A stretch of DNA of 64,000 nt from Ariolimax columbianus (taxonomy: Eukaryota; Mollusca; Gastropoda; Stylommatophora; Arionidae). This document shows positions 11,966-23,859 of this stretch, one piece after another (within the stretch, counting starts at the first letter, position 1; each line of letters opens with the position of its first letter). The DNA lies in assembly GCA_036924085.1 (NCBI GenBank), contig JAVGWX010000019.1, positions 22,296,293 through 22,360,292 of the forward strand, read 5' to 3'. The notes beneath the pieces are model-generated. The model did no database searches. It saw only the letters and a list, made by a program, of their open reading frames with translations, and was not told the origin of the DNA. A program made the position numbers and the translations under genes.

Positions 11966-12245
11966 ACAGTCATTTCCCTGCCCGTCTTCTGATGTCGTCC
12001 TCCCACTGTTATCGTTGGCTACATCTGGCACTTTGCCCTGAACATTTTCTTCCATTAATGTATTTCACAAAATATTATGTTAATTGATATGATCAAAATA
12101 AATTGATTGACTTTGATTTCGTTCATCGAATTTCTATTTGTCCGTATTTAATCTAAGAACGTTTTATTGGATTACATGTCTTTTCACACTTAGGCGAACT
12201 GCCTGAACAGACTAACGAGCTTCGTCTAGCCGGGTTTAGAGTTTA

Positions 12246-12310
<65 letters not shown>

Positions 12311-12311
12311 G

Positions 12312-12385
<74 letters not shown>
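12246..12385. repeat. (AT)n microsatellite
   Basis: Long runs of atatat with a few gtatgtg interruptions. Isoleucine/tyrosine frames on both strands are artefacts. Confidence 0.97.
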
Positions 12386-12387
<2 letters not shown>

Positions 12388-12698
12388 TACATTTCAGCGG
12401 CACATGTTTTCTTTTCTGTCATTTTGAATCTGCGAATTCCATGTTTGACTGTCAATAAATGAATGATATTAGTGAAAATAGATTTGGCCATCCAAATTCT
12501 CGTTCTAATAACTATTTCAGATGTTCCACACTCCATTATTATATGTCACGGAAACTAGAATCGCTTGACTTGTTCTTTTTATTTGCCATTGTAATATTAT
12601 CCGCAAAGCTTGTTTCTTGTCTACTTTACTAATTACCATAGTTTTTGTTTTTTCAGTGGTAACGCAGAATCCACGTAACTAACTTTTGTTCTTGACTT

Positions 12699-12977
12699 GA
12701 ATTCCTAAGTGATGAAAGGTGCTACTGACGAATGCACCTGTGGTACAGGGAAAATGACCGCTGAACATCTGCTGCACAATTGCCCGACATACGAGGACCA
12801 GAGAAAGCACATGTGACCATCACCAGTGCCAACACAAGACAAGCTCTATGGCAGTGTTGACAGCCTCGGGATAACTGCTGCTTTCTTCGAATAAATGCAA
12901 GGTTGATAGCGTACGAAGAAGAAGAAGAAGAAGAAGAAGAAGAAGAGGAAGACGAAGAAGAAGAAGAATTCCTAAGT
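12699..12977 (+). mobile_element. 5-prime-truncated copy of the RNase H LINE, with target duplication
   Basis: The element (about 12711-12965) keeps only the C-terminal zinc-knuckle region (ATDECTCGTGKMTAEHLL, then CPTYEDQ) and the (gaa)n tail of the LINE found in full at 15930-18060. It is flanked by the 12-bp direct repeat gaattcctaagt (12699-12710 and 12966-12977), as expected from target-primed reverse transcription. The tail is an extended gaagaagaag run with gac interruptions. Confidence 0.88.
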
Positions 12978-13254
12978 CCTGTAATTCTTCTTTACATTTG
13001 AGCTTCATCAACACGGATTGCGATGTGAGGACAACTACCATGATCCGCCAGCTGACGTCCTGTTCAGGACACACAACAATGTAAGCTTATTTATTGTGGG
13101 CAATCAACAACTGGCAGAATAGAGTCATCTTCATCTCAGCCATTATTACTATTGTTGAATGTTAAAGAAACATATTGTATACGGACTGTGCAGAGTTTTT
13201 AAAACCAGTAAATAGACGTTAAGTGAAGTTAGGGTTGGACATTCCCACAAATAA

Positions 13255-13697
13255 AACGAAAGCTATGATAAATAGCAAAGTTAAGTCAAAATCAACAGAT
13301 AGATGGGCAAACCTCTAAAACAGAGAAAAATAAACGGTCAAACCTATGAAACAAAAAAGGATAGACGGACAAACCTCTGAAACAGATAAGAATAGACGGT
13401 CAAACCTCTGAAACATATAAGAATAGACTGTCAAACGTCTGCAACAGATAAGAATAGATTGTCAAACGTCTGAAACAGATAAGAATAGAAGGTCAAACTC
13501 TGAAACAGATAGGAATAGACGGTCAAACGTCTGAAACAGATAAGAATAGACGGACAAACCTCTGAAACAGAAAGAATAGACGGTCAAACCTCCGAAACAG
13601 ATACGAATAGACTCCCAAACCTCTGAAAGAGAAACGAATAGATGGTAAAACCTCTGAAACAGATAAGCATAGACGGTTAAACCTCTGAAACAGATTA
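13255..13697. repeat. 31-bp minisatellite, about 13 units
   Basis: Tandem units of the form aaacagataagaatagacgg then tcaaacctctg. Units vary by a few substitutions and indels. It is not open in any one frame over its length, so it is non-coding. Confidence 0.92.
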
Positions 13698-13734
13698 AGA
13701 ACTTCTCATATGTTTGGAGATATAAAAACAGAAA

Positions 13735-13990
13735 ATGGAAGATGTGAAATGGAACTCAGGAAAGAAATATGAATGGCCTAACCTGATTTCACCAACATTA
13801 GTTACAAATTGGCATCTAAGCATGTCATGCAAACCATTTACATTAAAAGTGATCACGTTTTGTGTCAACTCGTCTTTATTGTATGGCGCAGAAACATGGA
13901 CAATGAACGCACAATTGGAGAGCGCAATCAAACTCGTTTAAGCACAAATTTGTAATCAGAGGAAGAGGAAGTAAAAGGGTAAATAGACGG
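13735..13990 (+). mobile_element. LINE relic (LLYGAETWT motif)
   Basis: A plus-strand frame ends in SSLLYGAETWTMNAQLES, the conserved segment that follows the RT domain in RTE/CR1-like LINEs. Nothing else recognisable flanks it, so this is a short relic. Confidence 0.5.
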
Positions 13991-14149
13991 AGAGGGAAAG
14001 GGATGCATGAGATCAAACCTACGGGATTAAATTCTCTATAATTTGAACGCCACAATGATTAGTTACACTTGTTGTTTCCGTACATGATTTATGGGACACT
14101 GCCGGGATTAGATAATAAACTGTAGTTGTTGTTGTTTAATGCCCGCAAT

Positions 14150-14300
14150 GTGTAAGTTTACTCTTTTGTGCGCCCTGAAAAGGGCGTTAAGTGGTTCGTT
14201 GTAGAAGCTCGCCTCACATCCCAAGCGTGCTGATGAAGGTGGACCTCGATCGTCTAAGCGGATGTGCTATCCTTGGGTTATCTGTGTGACGCTCACTAAT
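14150..14300 (+). repeat. Dispersed repeat family E copy
   Basis: Shares tactcttttgtgcgccctga, aaagggcgttaagtgg and the following agcgtgctgatgaagg pattern, inverted, with 56640-56815. It has no coding potential and no tRNA-like head that I can see. Confidence 0.6.
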
Positions 14301-14678
14301 ACTACGGTGATAACTTCGATCTAGATCTTGTCAGCCAGACTGTCTTGAAAATAGCCTGTTTTAGGGAGCTCTTCATGAAAAAGAGATTATGGTCTTGGTA
14401 GTTCAACATGGACTAACCAAAAATTGACTTACAATTTTTGAAGCAGCCAATAAATTATAGTCAGTGATGTAAGTACTATCGCCATCTATGTTGCATTAAC
14501 TATATTCTCTTCTCTAGCTGTCATTCACAGATCTTCCTCTGGAAACCACACTGGCAAATGTATTTGGAACACGGTTACAAAGACAACGGCTTGTAAGACA
14601 TTGATAGTTATATCAAAGTGGCCAACGTGAATTTTTAGGTCAGACGTAGTTCTGGACTTGACTTAACCATTTACAGTC

Positions 14679-14885
14679 AGGCCTAAATTGATTTGATTCG
14701 CGTCTTAACTTTTTACCGTTCGGCCTAAATTGATTAGATTCGTGTCTTAACTTTTTACTGTTCGGCCTAAATTTATTAGATTCGTGTCTTAATCCTTTAC
14801 TGTCCGGCCTAAATTAATTAGATTCGTGTCTTAATCCTTTACTGTCCGGCCTAAATTGATTTGATTTTTGTCTTAACATAGTCGT
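14679..14885. repeat. 42-bp minisatellite, five units
   Basis: The word gcctaaat recurs at 14681, 14723, 14765, 14807 and 14849, exactly 42 bp apart, with gattcgtgtcttaac between. Confidence 0.93.
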
Positions 14886-15404
14886 TCCTATCAGTGGGTG
14901 AAAGGCTATTCTTGTTTGTGGCATTACGTTTCTACAGGATGGACTAGCCACATCATCCTCAGTTACACTGAGCGAATCATGTTACAGTAATAATATTCGT
15001 TGTTCTGTTTTTAGATCTCAATAGTACAATACGACATGGGCTTCACAATATTAACAAATTGAAAATGAGCAAACTATATAGGAATATATTACATCTAGAT
15101 TGCAAACCTTTCCCTGCAGATGTCCCAGTTGTCTAATTCACATATGATTACTTGATGCAAAAATAAGCAGAAGCTTAAAACTAATCCATTTGAGAATTGA
15201 AGAGAGAAAGTTTGATCAGATAGGACAAACTCACAGGTCGAAACGTAATATGATAACCAAATCTGGGATGAATTTTATTTAAAAAGAGGCGAAGAGAAGA
15301 ACATGGAGGGAAAGAACATCTGACAAAGAAGAGAAGAACATACATCCGGGCTAAATGAAGACTCGTGGATGGAGCTGAACAAGAAAGCCCGGCAAGGAAA
15401 TCTC

Positions 15405-15615
15405 TGGTGAGCATTCTGTGGTTATCATTCTGTGGTTAGCATTATATGGTGAGCATTCTCTGTTGAACATTCTCTGTTGAGCATTCTCCGGTGAGCATTC
15501 TCTGGTCAACATTCTCAGGTGAGCATTCTCTGGTGAGCATTCTCTGGTGAACATTCTCCGGTGAGCATTCTCTGGTGAGCATTCTCCGGTGAGCATTCCC
15601 TGGTGAGCATTCTCC
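15405..15615. repeat. 14-bp minisatellite
   Basis: About 15 units of ggtgagcattctct with small variants (gaacatt, ccggtg). The minus-strand frames with repeated ENAHRRM/REC motifs are products of the repeat. Confidence 0.93.
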
Positions 15616-15639
15616 CTTTCCTTGTGTCCACTGAGATCT

Positions 15640-15929
15640 ATGTGTATTAAAAGGAAAACAACAGCCCCACTGCCCCACAGAGAGCATGTCGTAAAAGGCG
15701 ACTAACTGTGTGACATGGCATAACACCAGCAATTGTTAGAGCCGCATAAATGGCGCATAACAGACTGTGGGTCTACTTTGCTCTAATGTTTGTTTATTAA
15801 GATGGACTCGCACGTTGGCTAACCACCCACCCCTGCACTTGTCTCAACGCATTGGAGTAATAAGCTGCTAGATCCTTGCCCGCTAACCAGGAACTCCTCA
15901 TCCCGTTACATCCAATTCGAACCAGAGCT
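15640..15929 (-). repeat. Dispersed repeat family D, left part
   Basis: Matches, inverted, the repeat at 22851-23230: cagagagcatgtcgtaaaag, gcgactaactgtgtgacatg, then tttgctctaatgtttg and aataagctgct. It continues after the LINE insertion at 18071-18130 (ctgcacatgggcatctgccc). Other copies are at 52735, 53546 and 55622. It is probably a SINE or other non-autonomous repeat; I could not find a clear pol III A box. Confidence 0.75.
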
Positions 15930-18070
15930 TGAGGGGGCATCTGGAAGAAAAACGAATACTAATTCCACAGCAAGCCGGCTTTAGACAGCACAGATCCACT
16001 GAGGACCAGGTCATCCTCATAGCCCAGGAAATAGAAGATGCCTACCAGACACAGAAACACACAGTAGCGGTTTGGGTGGACCTGGAAAAGGCATTTGACA
16101 AAGTCTGGAAAGACGGACTTAGAGTCAAGCTAAGGAGAAGTGAAATTTGTGGGAGAACGTACAAGTGGATCAACCACTACCTCAAAAAAAGAACGGCCAG
16201 AGTCCAAGTACAAGGGCAGATGAGCAAAAAGGTGACACTCGAGCAGGAAGTACCCCAAGGGGGAGTACTGTCATCCACACTCTTCCTGGTGTATATAAAC
16301 GACATTACAGAAAATATACCAAGAAGAGTCCATAGCTCAATGTTTGCAGACGGTCTGGCTATGTGGACCTCTGAAAAGAATCTCACCATAGCAAGCAATC
16401 GGATGCAGCAGGCCCTAACATCGCTGGAAGAGTGGGCGAACTGATGGCTAGTCAAAATAAACGAAGAGAAAACCACATGTACAATATTCTCGCTTTAGAT
16501 CAAACCCCAAAACACCAAATTAAGTCTAAATGGCAAATTCCTGCAGCCAAACGACAACCCAAACTATCTGGGAGTCACATTTGATCGGCGCATGACATGG
16601 AAAAGTCAGATCGAGAGAAACCGAATGTGAGCCAGAGAAAGAATAGCAATCATGAGGAAACTTGCTGGAACAAGCTGGGGAGCAGACGAAAGTATACTAA
16701 AGAAACTGTACACTGGAAGAGTGAGACCAGTTCTCGAGTATGGCATTGCGGCATGGACAACAGCAGCAAAGGCGAATGTAAAAAAAGTTAGCAAACTTCA
16801 AAACCAAGCCATGAGAGTTATAACAGGAGGCATGGAGTCAACGCCAATTGTAGAACTTGAAAAGATTTCAAAACTGCAATCCATGACCGATAGAAGAGAC
16901 TGCAGAGCCCAGCTGCAGTCAGAGAAACTCCGAAGACTGACTGACCATCCAATGCACCAGAGACTAAACAATTTGGGAAATGGGAAACTAAAGCGGAGAA
17001 ACTTTGTAGAAATAGCCAAAGCAAAGATGCACGAAGATCCCATAAACGCACTAACAACACCAAAGCCCATCACTACTGTACGAAAACCTACCTGGAGGCA
17101 GGATATATTTCCAGAGGTGGTAGAAAATATACCAGGTATTGGAAACAAAAAACTGCCAGACTGAACAAAGAAAGGAGAGATACTACCCTAAGCTTTATAT
17201 CGAAAACTACTACCCAAGCATGGACTGGACCCATGCATACACCGACGGTTCTGTAACAAACACTACACAGAACGGAGGGGCAGGAGCATTCCTGAACCTA
17301 CAAAATGGCAGAAAAATAACACTGGCATTCGCTATTGGTAACTACACATGCAATTTCAGAGCGGAGGCAGAGGCACTGAGGGCGGCAGTGGAAGAAATGG
17401 TGACACATAAAGAAAATGAAAGCCATACAGTCCTGCTTACAGATGCTTTGGGCCGTAGTCACAGCGCTAAAAAGCCAGAAAAACACTGAGCTTAATGACT
17501 TAAGAGCAGTACTCTGTCAACTATGCCAGCAGTACGCACCAAAAAGGGTAGTGGTACAGTGGGTCCCATCATACTGCAACATCCAAGGCAACGAGGAGGC
17601 AGACAGACTGGCAAAAGAAGGTGCAAGACTACCACAAACAGATACTAGTATGACGTATGAAGAGTCAAAACGGCTTATTAAAGACAGATACATGACCAAA
17701 TAGGAAACTGAACATACCGGCTACACCAAAAACGATGCCTATTACCAGTTGAACAGAAGAGAGCAGGTCGTTGTCTTCAGACTTCGCACTGGCCACAACA
17801 GACTGAGGCACCAACTATTCAACAAATTGAAGATAGGGTGTACCGACGAATGCCCGTGCGGTACCGGTAAAATGACCGCTGAACATCTGCTGCAGAACTG
17901 CCCGACATACGAGGATCAGAGAGAGCAGATGTGGCCATCACCAGTGGCAACACAAGACAAGCTATATGGCAGTGTCGACAGCCTCAGGATGACCGCCGCT
18001 TTTTTCGAAAAAATAATGGTTACTGTCTGACTGCGTACGATGAAGAAGAAGAAGAAGAAGAACCAGAGCT
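15920..18070 (+). pseudogene. RNase H-bearing LINE (I/Nimb-like), 5-prime truncated
   Basis: The element starts inside the RT domain. It reads in order QQAGFRQHRSTEDQ, VDLEKAFDKVWKDG, VPQGGVLSSTLFLVYIND, and FADGLAMWT where FADD is expected, so a catalytic aspartate is lost. A thumb region, an RNase H domain (YTDGSVTN; WVPSYCNIQGNEEADRL) and a C-terminal zinc knuckle (CPCGTGKMTAEHLL, CPTYEDQ) follow. Stops at about 16441 and 17701 and frameshifts near 16500, 17150 and 17450 break it. It ends in gaagaagaag and is flanked by the 10-bp repeat aaccagagct (15920-15929, 18061-18070). It inserted into a family D repeat. Confidence 0.9.
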
Positions 18071-18130
18071 GAGACCTGCACATGGGCATCTGCCCCTGTA
18101 AAAGTGCAGATCGAATAAGAACGAAGAATT

Positions 18131-18770
18131 TAGAACTATATTGTTGTGGCGGAACGGATTGCGGTTCTTGTGGGTACAAACTACAAAAAAATTACATCAA
18201 GTGAGAGGTAAAACTTAAGGCTTGCAGGTTACGGTGTTAGGCTAGAGCTAACAATGGAAATTGGAGAAACAAATGTTTAACGGAAACTTCAAAAAATATT
18301 GACGACACCAGCACTACTGACCGGATTCTTGAAGACTCTAAATAGCCAAAGCATATGATGTCACCTTAAAAAAGAAAGCCATTTTAAGGAAGGTAAGGCA
18401 CGAATTTACCGACGAGAGAAGGCCAGCGGAGCGTTGGTCTCATTTGCTGAGCTCAAGAAGATGGCTTAATATAGAAACAGAAAGATTCTGCAGAGGCCGT
18501 GTGTTTCAAATAAAGCTAAATAGAAAGGTAACTTCATTAAGAAAGGTGAAGAATGCCAAGAAACCATGTTTTCTAAAAAGTTGACATGAATATATTGTTG
18601 ATCAGCATTCTTTTTGTTGACATGATAATGTTTGGGAGTTTCAATAATCAAGACAATTGGTGCGTAATTCCATTGCTATTTTGCTACCTGATCTCAATTT
18701 CTCTATATAAATCTAAAACCTGTGTGAAAACACTACCCATGTACTTGAATTCCTGTACTTGTTTGATCTT
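18131..18770. other. Spacer between two inverted LINE copies
   Basis: No gene recognised. The stretch separates the plus-strand LINE copy (15930-18060) from its minus-strand relative (18781-20230), so it would be the loop of any hairpin transcript formed by the pair. Confidence 0.5.
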
Positions 18771-20240
18771 GGTCGCGTTTCTTCTTCTTCTTCTTCGTAC
18801 GCAGTCAGACAGAAACCATTATTTTTTCGAAAAATGCGGCGGTCATCCTGAGGCTGTCGACACTGCCATAGAGCTTGTCTTGCAGTTCCACTGGTGATGG
18901 CCACATCTGCTCTCTCTGATCCTCGTATGTCGGGCAGTTCTGCAGCAGATGTTCAGCGATCATTTTACCGGTACCGCACGGGCATTCGTCGGTACCACCT
19001 ATCTTCAATTTGTTGAATAGGTGGTACCTCAGTCTATTGTGGCCAGTGCGAAGTCTGAAGACAACGACCTGCTCTCTTTGTTCAACTGGTAATAAGCATC
19101 GTTTTTGGTGTAGCCGCTATGTTCAGTTTCCCATTTGGTCATGTATCTGGCTTTGATAAGCCGTTTTGACTCTTCGTACGTCATACTAGTATCTGTTTGT
19201 GGTAGTCTTGCACCTTCTTTTGCCAGTCTGTCTGCCTCCTCGTTGCCTTGGATGTTGCAGTGTGATGGGGCCCACTGTACCACTACCCTTTTTGGTTCGG
19301 ACTGCTGGCACAGTTTGCAGAGTGCTGCTCTTAAGTCATTAAGCTCAGTGTTTTTCTGGCTTTTAAGCACCGTGACTACGGCGAGAGCATCTGTAAGCAG
19401 GACTATATGGCTTTCATTTTCTTTATGTGTCACCATTTCTTCATCTGCCGCCCTCAGTCCCTCTGCCTCCGCTCTGAAATTGCTTGTGTACTTACCAGTA
19501 GCGAATGACAGTGTTATTTTTCTGCCATTTGGTAGGTTCAGGAATGCTCCTGCCCCTCCGTTCTGTGTAGTGTTTGTTACAGAACCGTCGGTGTATGCAT
19601 GGGTCCAGTCCATGCGTGGGTAGTTTTTCGATATAAAGCTTAGGGTAGTATCTCTCCTTTCTTTTTCAGTCTGGCAGTTTTTATTTCCAATACCTGGTAT
19701 ATTTTCTACCACCTCTGGAAATATATCCTGCCTCCAAGTAGGTTTTCGTACAGTAGTGATGGGTTTTGGTGTTGTTAGTGCGTTTATGGGATCTTCGTGC
19801 ATCTTTGCTTTGGCTATTTCTGCAAAGTTTCCCATTTCCCAAATTGTTTAGTCTCTGGTGCATTGGATGGTCAGTCAGTCTTCGGAGTTTCTCTGACTGC
19901 AGCTGGGCTCTGCAGTCTCTTCTATCGGTCATGGATTGCAGTTTTGTAATCTTTTCAAGTTCTACAATTGGCGTTGACTTCATGCCTCCTGTTATAACTC
20001 TTATGGCTTGGTTTTAAGTTTGCTAACTTTATCGAAGTTCGCCTTTGCTGCTGTTGTCCATGCCGCAATGCCATACTCGAGAACTGGTCTCACTCTTCCA
20101 GTGTACAGTTTCTTTAGTATGCTTTCGTCTGCTCCCTAGCTTGTGCCAGCAAGTTTCCTCATGATTGCCATTCTTTCTCTGGCTCTCATTTGGTTTCTCT
20201 CCATCTGACTTTTCCATGTCATGCGCCGATGGTCGCGTTT
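18771..20240 (-). pseudogene. Second copy of the RNase H LINE, 5-prime truncated
   Basis: Minus-strand copy of the element at 15930-18060, starting just after the RT domain. The RNase H domain is largely intact, with the usual acidic and histidine positions visible: YTDGSVTN, FRAEAEGLRAA, LLTDALAVV and WAPSHCNIQGNEEADRL. The zinc knuckle follows (CPCGTGKMIAEHLL). The (cttctt)n tail starts at 18781. A perfect 10-bp target duplication, ggtcgcgttt, lies at 18771-18780 and 20231-20240. Frameshifts near 19835 and 20030, the first around a small deletion, mark decay. Confidence 0.92.
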
Positions 20241-20414
20241 ACCATTATGTTAATGTTTTCATCTGCTTAACTGCAAAGTTTATGTTTTGAATGCGTTAAT
20301 TATCATACTGCATCTTTCACACACAGAGTTGAGCGCAGTCAGATGTTGTCAGATCGTCTTCACTTTCGTAAAGTAGGCATTGATCATCTGATAAACTAGT
20401 TCATTCAACCGTTC

Positions 20415-20645
20415 AGTCTCTGTTCTTTCTTCCTCTGCACTTCTTGACAGATGCTACAATATGGCCTCCAGTCTCATTCTGTCCATATATGTATTAAAAC
20501 GTTGTGCAGACCAGACACCCTTCTCTCACCCCGGTTGTTATCTCCCTGGTTTTGGTCATCCATAATGTTGTTGTTAGTGTACTTAAGACCACTTGGTACA
20601 GCGCAGTAGTTGTAAATGCAATAATAAAATAATACCAAACAACAC
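20415..20645 (-). mobile_element. LINE RT-domain relic
   Basis: On minus, residues TREITTGVREGCLVCTTF, then NTYMDRMRLEAILQHLS, resemble the GVRQGCxLSPxLFNxYxD block of LINE reverse transcriptase. It abuts the donor side of the Ig exon at 20650 and so lies at the 5-prime end of that intron. Confidence 0.6.
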
Positions 20646-20649
20646 TTAC

Positions 20650-20843
20650 CTCGTTTACATGCGTTCCCCCGCTGTACCGTGAGCTTCCATCAACATTTAC
20701 TTTCTGTATTGCTCCATTTACAACTCGTTTCCACGTCAAGGATGTAGGTTTTATCGCCGAATCTACGCAGCAAGGAAGACATATGCTGGCGCCAGTACTT
20801 GCTTTAATATCCGTTGTGTTGCCACTGCTTATTATAGGAGGGT
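20650..20843 (-). CDS. Ig-domain exon (first half of domain), phase 1-0
   Basis: On minus, acceptor aaaatccactag precedes 194 bp, ending cgag before GTAAGT (20644-20649). The reading is open throughout: PPIISSGNTTD, then TGASICLPCC with the first canonical cysteine of strand B, then SLTWKRV with the strand C tryptophan, then SSRYSGGTHVNE. Joining to the exon at 24359-24553 (phase 1 to 1) gives LTVKYPPIISS, the typical YPP hinge between consecutive Ig domains. Joining forward to 7334-7448 (phase 0 to 0) completes the domain. This is the strongest single piece of evidence for a real host gene here. Confidence 0.85.
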
Positions 20844-20904
20844 CTAGTGGATTTTAAAATAAAGTAAACATATGAAGACCCGCGCATGGGCGATGATTTG
20901 ATTA

Positions 20905-21985
20905 TAATAATACAATAACAATTTTCAATTAGGCGTCCGAGGCCGTTGAGTAGGCCGGCCACATCCATGACCCACAGCTGTCGCGTAGTTCCAGGCCTCG
21001 CCCAGCGCGGAGGTAGAGGTTGATATCTGCTAGAGCCTTACGTACGGGGGCGGCATCTTTCGTGCCTCCATCTGGTCGAGGGGAATCTTTTGAGGGACAT
21101 CTTGTGTACCGGGGTTTCCTGGTCCAGCCGTACAACATGACCGAACAAAGAAACCCGGCGCCGGACACGTGTTTCCTGGTCCAGCCGTACAATATGACTG
21201 AGCCAAGAAACTCAGCGCCGGGCACGTGTTTCCTGGTCCAGCCGTACAACATGACCGACCAAAGAAACTCAACGCCGGTCACGTGTTTCTGAGATTGAGA
21301 GGAGGCCGGTTTTTGCGGAGACCTCCACGTTGTAGGTGAAGTCATGCCATCGGATGCCAAAGATATACCGCTGGTTTCGCATGTGGAAGGCCTCAATTCT
21401 CGACATGTCATGTTTCAGTAATCTCCAAGTTACTGAGCCGCACAGAAGCACTGGGACCACGCAGGACTGGTAGATGCGAATTATTGTCCCAAGGGAGATA
21501 CTGCCGATACGCCACACAAGTTGGACGTCGTGCATAGCGGACGTAGCTAGTCCTATCCGGATTAACATTTCGGGACCGCTGCACCCATCAGATAATATCG
21601 TACTACCAAGGTAGTTGAATTCGTTGGTGCCTCCGCAATATGAGCTTAGGATTCAATACCCTGGGGTGCTATGTCGGAAACGAGGCTCTGAACTTTTGTC
21701 TTGGCCCAGGATATAGACAGGACTAGGAAGGGCGTTTCGCTGTCTAGCATTTCATGAAAGTGCTGCAGCTCAGATCTGTCTGTGCCGAACAGGACAATGT
21801 CGTCCGCATCAGGGAGATCAGTGAAGATTGACTGATCAATAGTGATATCCTGTTTATGTGCGCTGAGGCGGGCAAGAAGCCATTCGACGGCCCGGTAGAA
21901 TAGGTCATGGACGAGAATATATCCCTGACTGACACCCGAAATCGCGTGGAATCTGTCAGAGAGAGTGCCACCGAGTCGAATTCTA
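20905..21985 (-). pseudogene. LINE copy (family B), 3-prime half with internal triplication
   Basis: Minus strand. It includes IGLATSAMHDVQLVWR, QSCVVPVLLCGSVTWRLL and MSRIEAFHMRNQRYIFGIRW, the post-RT region of an RTE/CR1-like LINE. The same family is at 50185-52140. The 3-prime flank is AT-rich (ataataatacaataac). The sequence stops matching its relative at about 21985, so it is 5-prime truncated. Near the C-terminus a 57-bp segment is present three times, but only once in the other copy. Confidence 0.82.
21115..21291 (-). repeat. 57-bp triplication inside LINE coding sequence
   Basis: The word ggtccagccgtac starts at 21121, 21178 and 21235. The unit is 57 bp (19 codons), so the frame is kept and the minus strand reads SVMLYGWTRKH-type segments three times. 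Confidence 0.92.
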
Positions 21986-22275
21986 ATAATAATATGAAGT
22001 AAGTAAATGAAAGGAGTAAAGATTTACGGTAAAGGTTACAACATTGATCTCATGGCAAAGGCAGTGATCTGTATCAAGCAAATATAACAATATGTTCAAT
22101 TCGCCACACAGGATTTTATTCTTGATGGTATAGAGTATATAGCGTCCTATTCACTGCCGGTCCCTAGTTTTCCTTTATAACTGTTATACCACTGAGTCTG
22201 ATTCAATAACTTTTGACTATCAAAATATACTGATCAGACAATGTCAGCAGAAATATACTGGCCAAGATCCTCACC

Positions 22276-22848
22276 TGATACGGAATCCGTCCAGAGTTGA
22301 TCAGCGAGCGATGATTCGGTTTCTAACAGCTGAAGAATGTCGCCCAGTTGACATTCATCGCAGAATGCAGGCAGTGTAAGGTGACAAAAGTGTTTCGCAG
22401 ACAACAGTGAACCACTGGACAACTAAGTTTAAAGAAGGACGTGAGTTAAATAAAGATCTTCCGAGACCAGGTCAGGCGAATATTGTTCAGTTAATTCACG
22501 TCCTTCTTTAAACATCGTTGACCAGTTCTTCACTGTTGTCTGTGACACACTTTTGTCACCATATACTGCCAGCATTCTAAGATGAATGTGAACTGGTCGA
22601 CATCCTTCAGCTGTTAGAAACCGAATTCCCGCTCGCTGATCAACTCTAGACGGATTCCATATTAAACCCACCATGTTTTCAATGGTCTGCTGAGGAAACT
22701 TCTCACGTCCTTTGAGTCAGAGGACAATTAAATTTTGCAAACTTGACAGTTAATTTGTGCTGTTTAGATCAGAAGTTACGTCATCCTGCGCATTGCACGT
22801 ATGTTCATATGTTGCAGTTTAGTAGGTTTCATTTGAACACGTCTCGTA
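22276..22848. mobile_element. Second palindromic mariner-derived element
   Basis: Same head-to-head design as 4738-5463. The left arm reads on plus from about 22276, lacks its outer end and has decayed. The right arm reads on minus (SRVDQRAGIRFLTAEGC, VYGDKSVSQTTVKNW, MFKEGREL). The central unpaired segment again carries DLPRPGQ. The right terminus (gtttcatttgaacacgtctc) is a mariner-like end. Two copies with the same architecture suggest the palindrome itself was mobilised. Confidence 0.83.
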
Positions 22849-22850
22849 TA

Positions 22851-23230
22851 GTCATTAGTCCTTAGTCGACCTGTAGTTCTACAGGGACAGAAGCCCATGT
22901 GGAGGTCCAAGGTCTGGTGTGAGCTGGATGTAGCCGGGAGAATGATTTCCTGCTAAGCTTGCTAGGCTCGAGCAGCTTGGTACACCTAATACTCCGCTGC
23001 GTTGTGACAAGCGCTCACGGTGGGTGATTAACCGATGTGCGAGTCAATCTCAATAGACTCAAACACTAGTTGACCCGCAGCCTGTTAGGCGCCATCTATG
23101 CTGATCTTAACAAACTACCTAACCATGGACGGTGTTATGCCATGTCACACAGTTAGTCGCCTCTTACGACATGCTCTCTGTGAGGCATTGGTGCTATTCT
23201 TGTCCTTGTCATACACAGAGACCCCGGCAG
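22851..23230 (+). repeat. Dispersed repeat family D, longest copy
   Basis: Contains gtcgacctgtagttctacag, gctggatgtagccgggag, aatactccgctgcgttg, gttatgccatgtcacacag and tcttacgacatgctctctgt. The same order recurs at 52735-52975 and, inverted, at 15640-15929, 53546-53698 and 55622-55790. No protein is encoded. Confidence 0.78.
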
Positions 23231-23460
23231 ACCACTCTGGCACGTTTCGTATATACAAATATCAATACTGTTTGTTTAATGTTTTCTAATTCGCTTATCT
23301 CATAAACTGTCTACAACAAGTTTGTTATTTTGTTCTGATGCCTATGATTGGCTGTTGTTGTACATGAACCTTCATCAATACATTCTCATTAATCTCCTTA
23401 GCTGTTCAGAAAAAAATCCCCTGTAGAACCACATCTGGTTGGCTTCCATTCATCTTCATG

Positions 23461-23810
23461 TTTAACTTAACGTTTTTGTAATGGTTTAGAAGGCGCTGCA
23501 GACTCTGCATACAACCTGTTTAATTTAATTTTTTTGCTCTGAAAACGATTCTTGAATGCATTAATTGTCCCTGCCTCCACTACTTCTTGTGGCAATGCAT
23601 TCCAAATATTCACTACTCTCTGACTGAGAAAAATATATTCTAATATCTAATCTGGACTATTCTTTAGTTAATTTGTAGCTATGCCCTCTTGTTCGTGCAG
23701 GTGGTTTTATTTCGAAACAAACTTGTTATAGTCTAATTTATCCTTGTGGTTAAAAGGGAAGTTATTTGGTGATCATATATGAATCGCTAACCGGAAACAG
23801 ATTCACCGAT
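23461..23810 (-). mobile_element. LINE 3-prime remnant (RVVNIWNALP tail)
   Basis: On minus the sequence reads LSQRVVNIWNALPQEVVEAG, then TINAFKNRF and a short end. This is the well-known C-terminal tail of some LINE polymerases. Copies of the same 3-prime end lie at 4250, 46006 and 60960, all in the same orientation. Confidence 0.7.
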
Positions 23811-23859
23811 AACTGTAATCATAATCACATTTGCTACAGAAAAAAAGCAAAACACGCTT

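Noticed and set aside
12243..12536. Ile/Tyr repeat protein at the (AT)n tract
   Set aside because: Microsatellite artefact present on both strands.
14524..14595. Short plus-strand exon candidate (attctcttctctag ... cttgtaaga)
   Set aside because: The splice words are decent but the about 25-residue product has no domain and no partner exon; could be chance.
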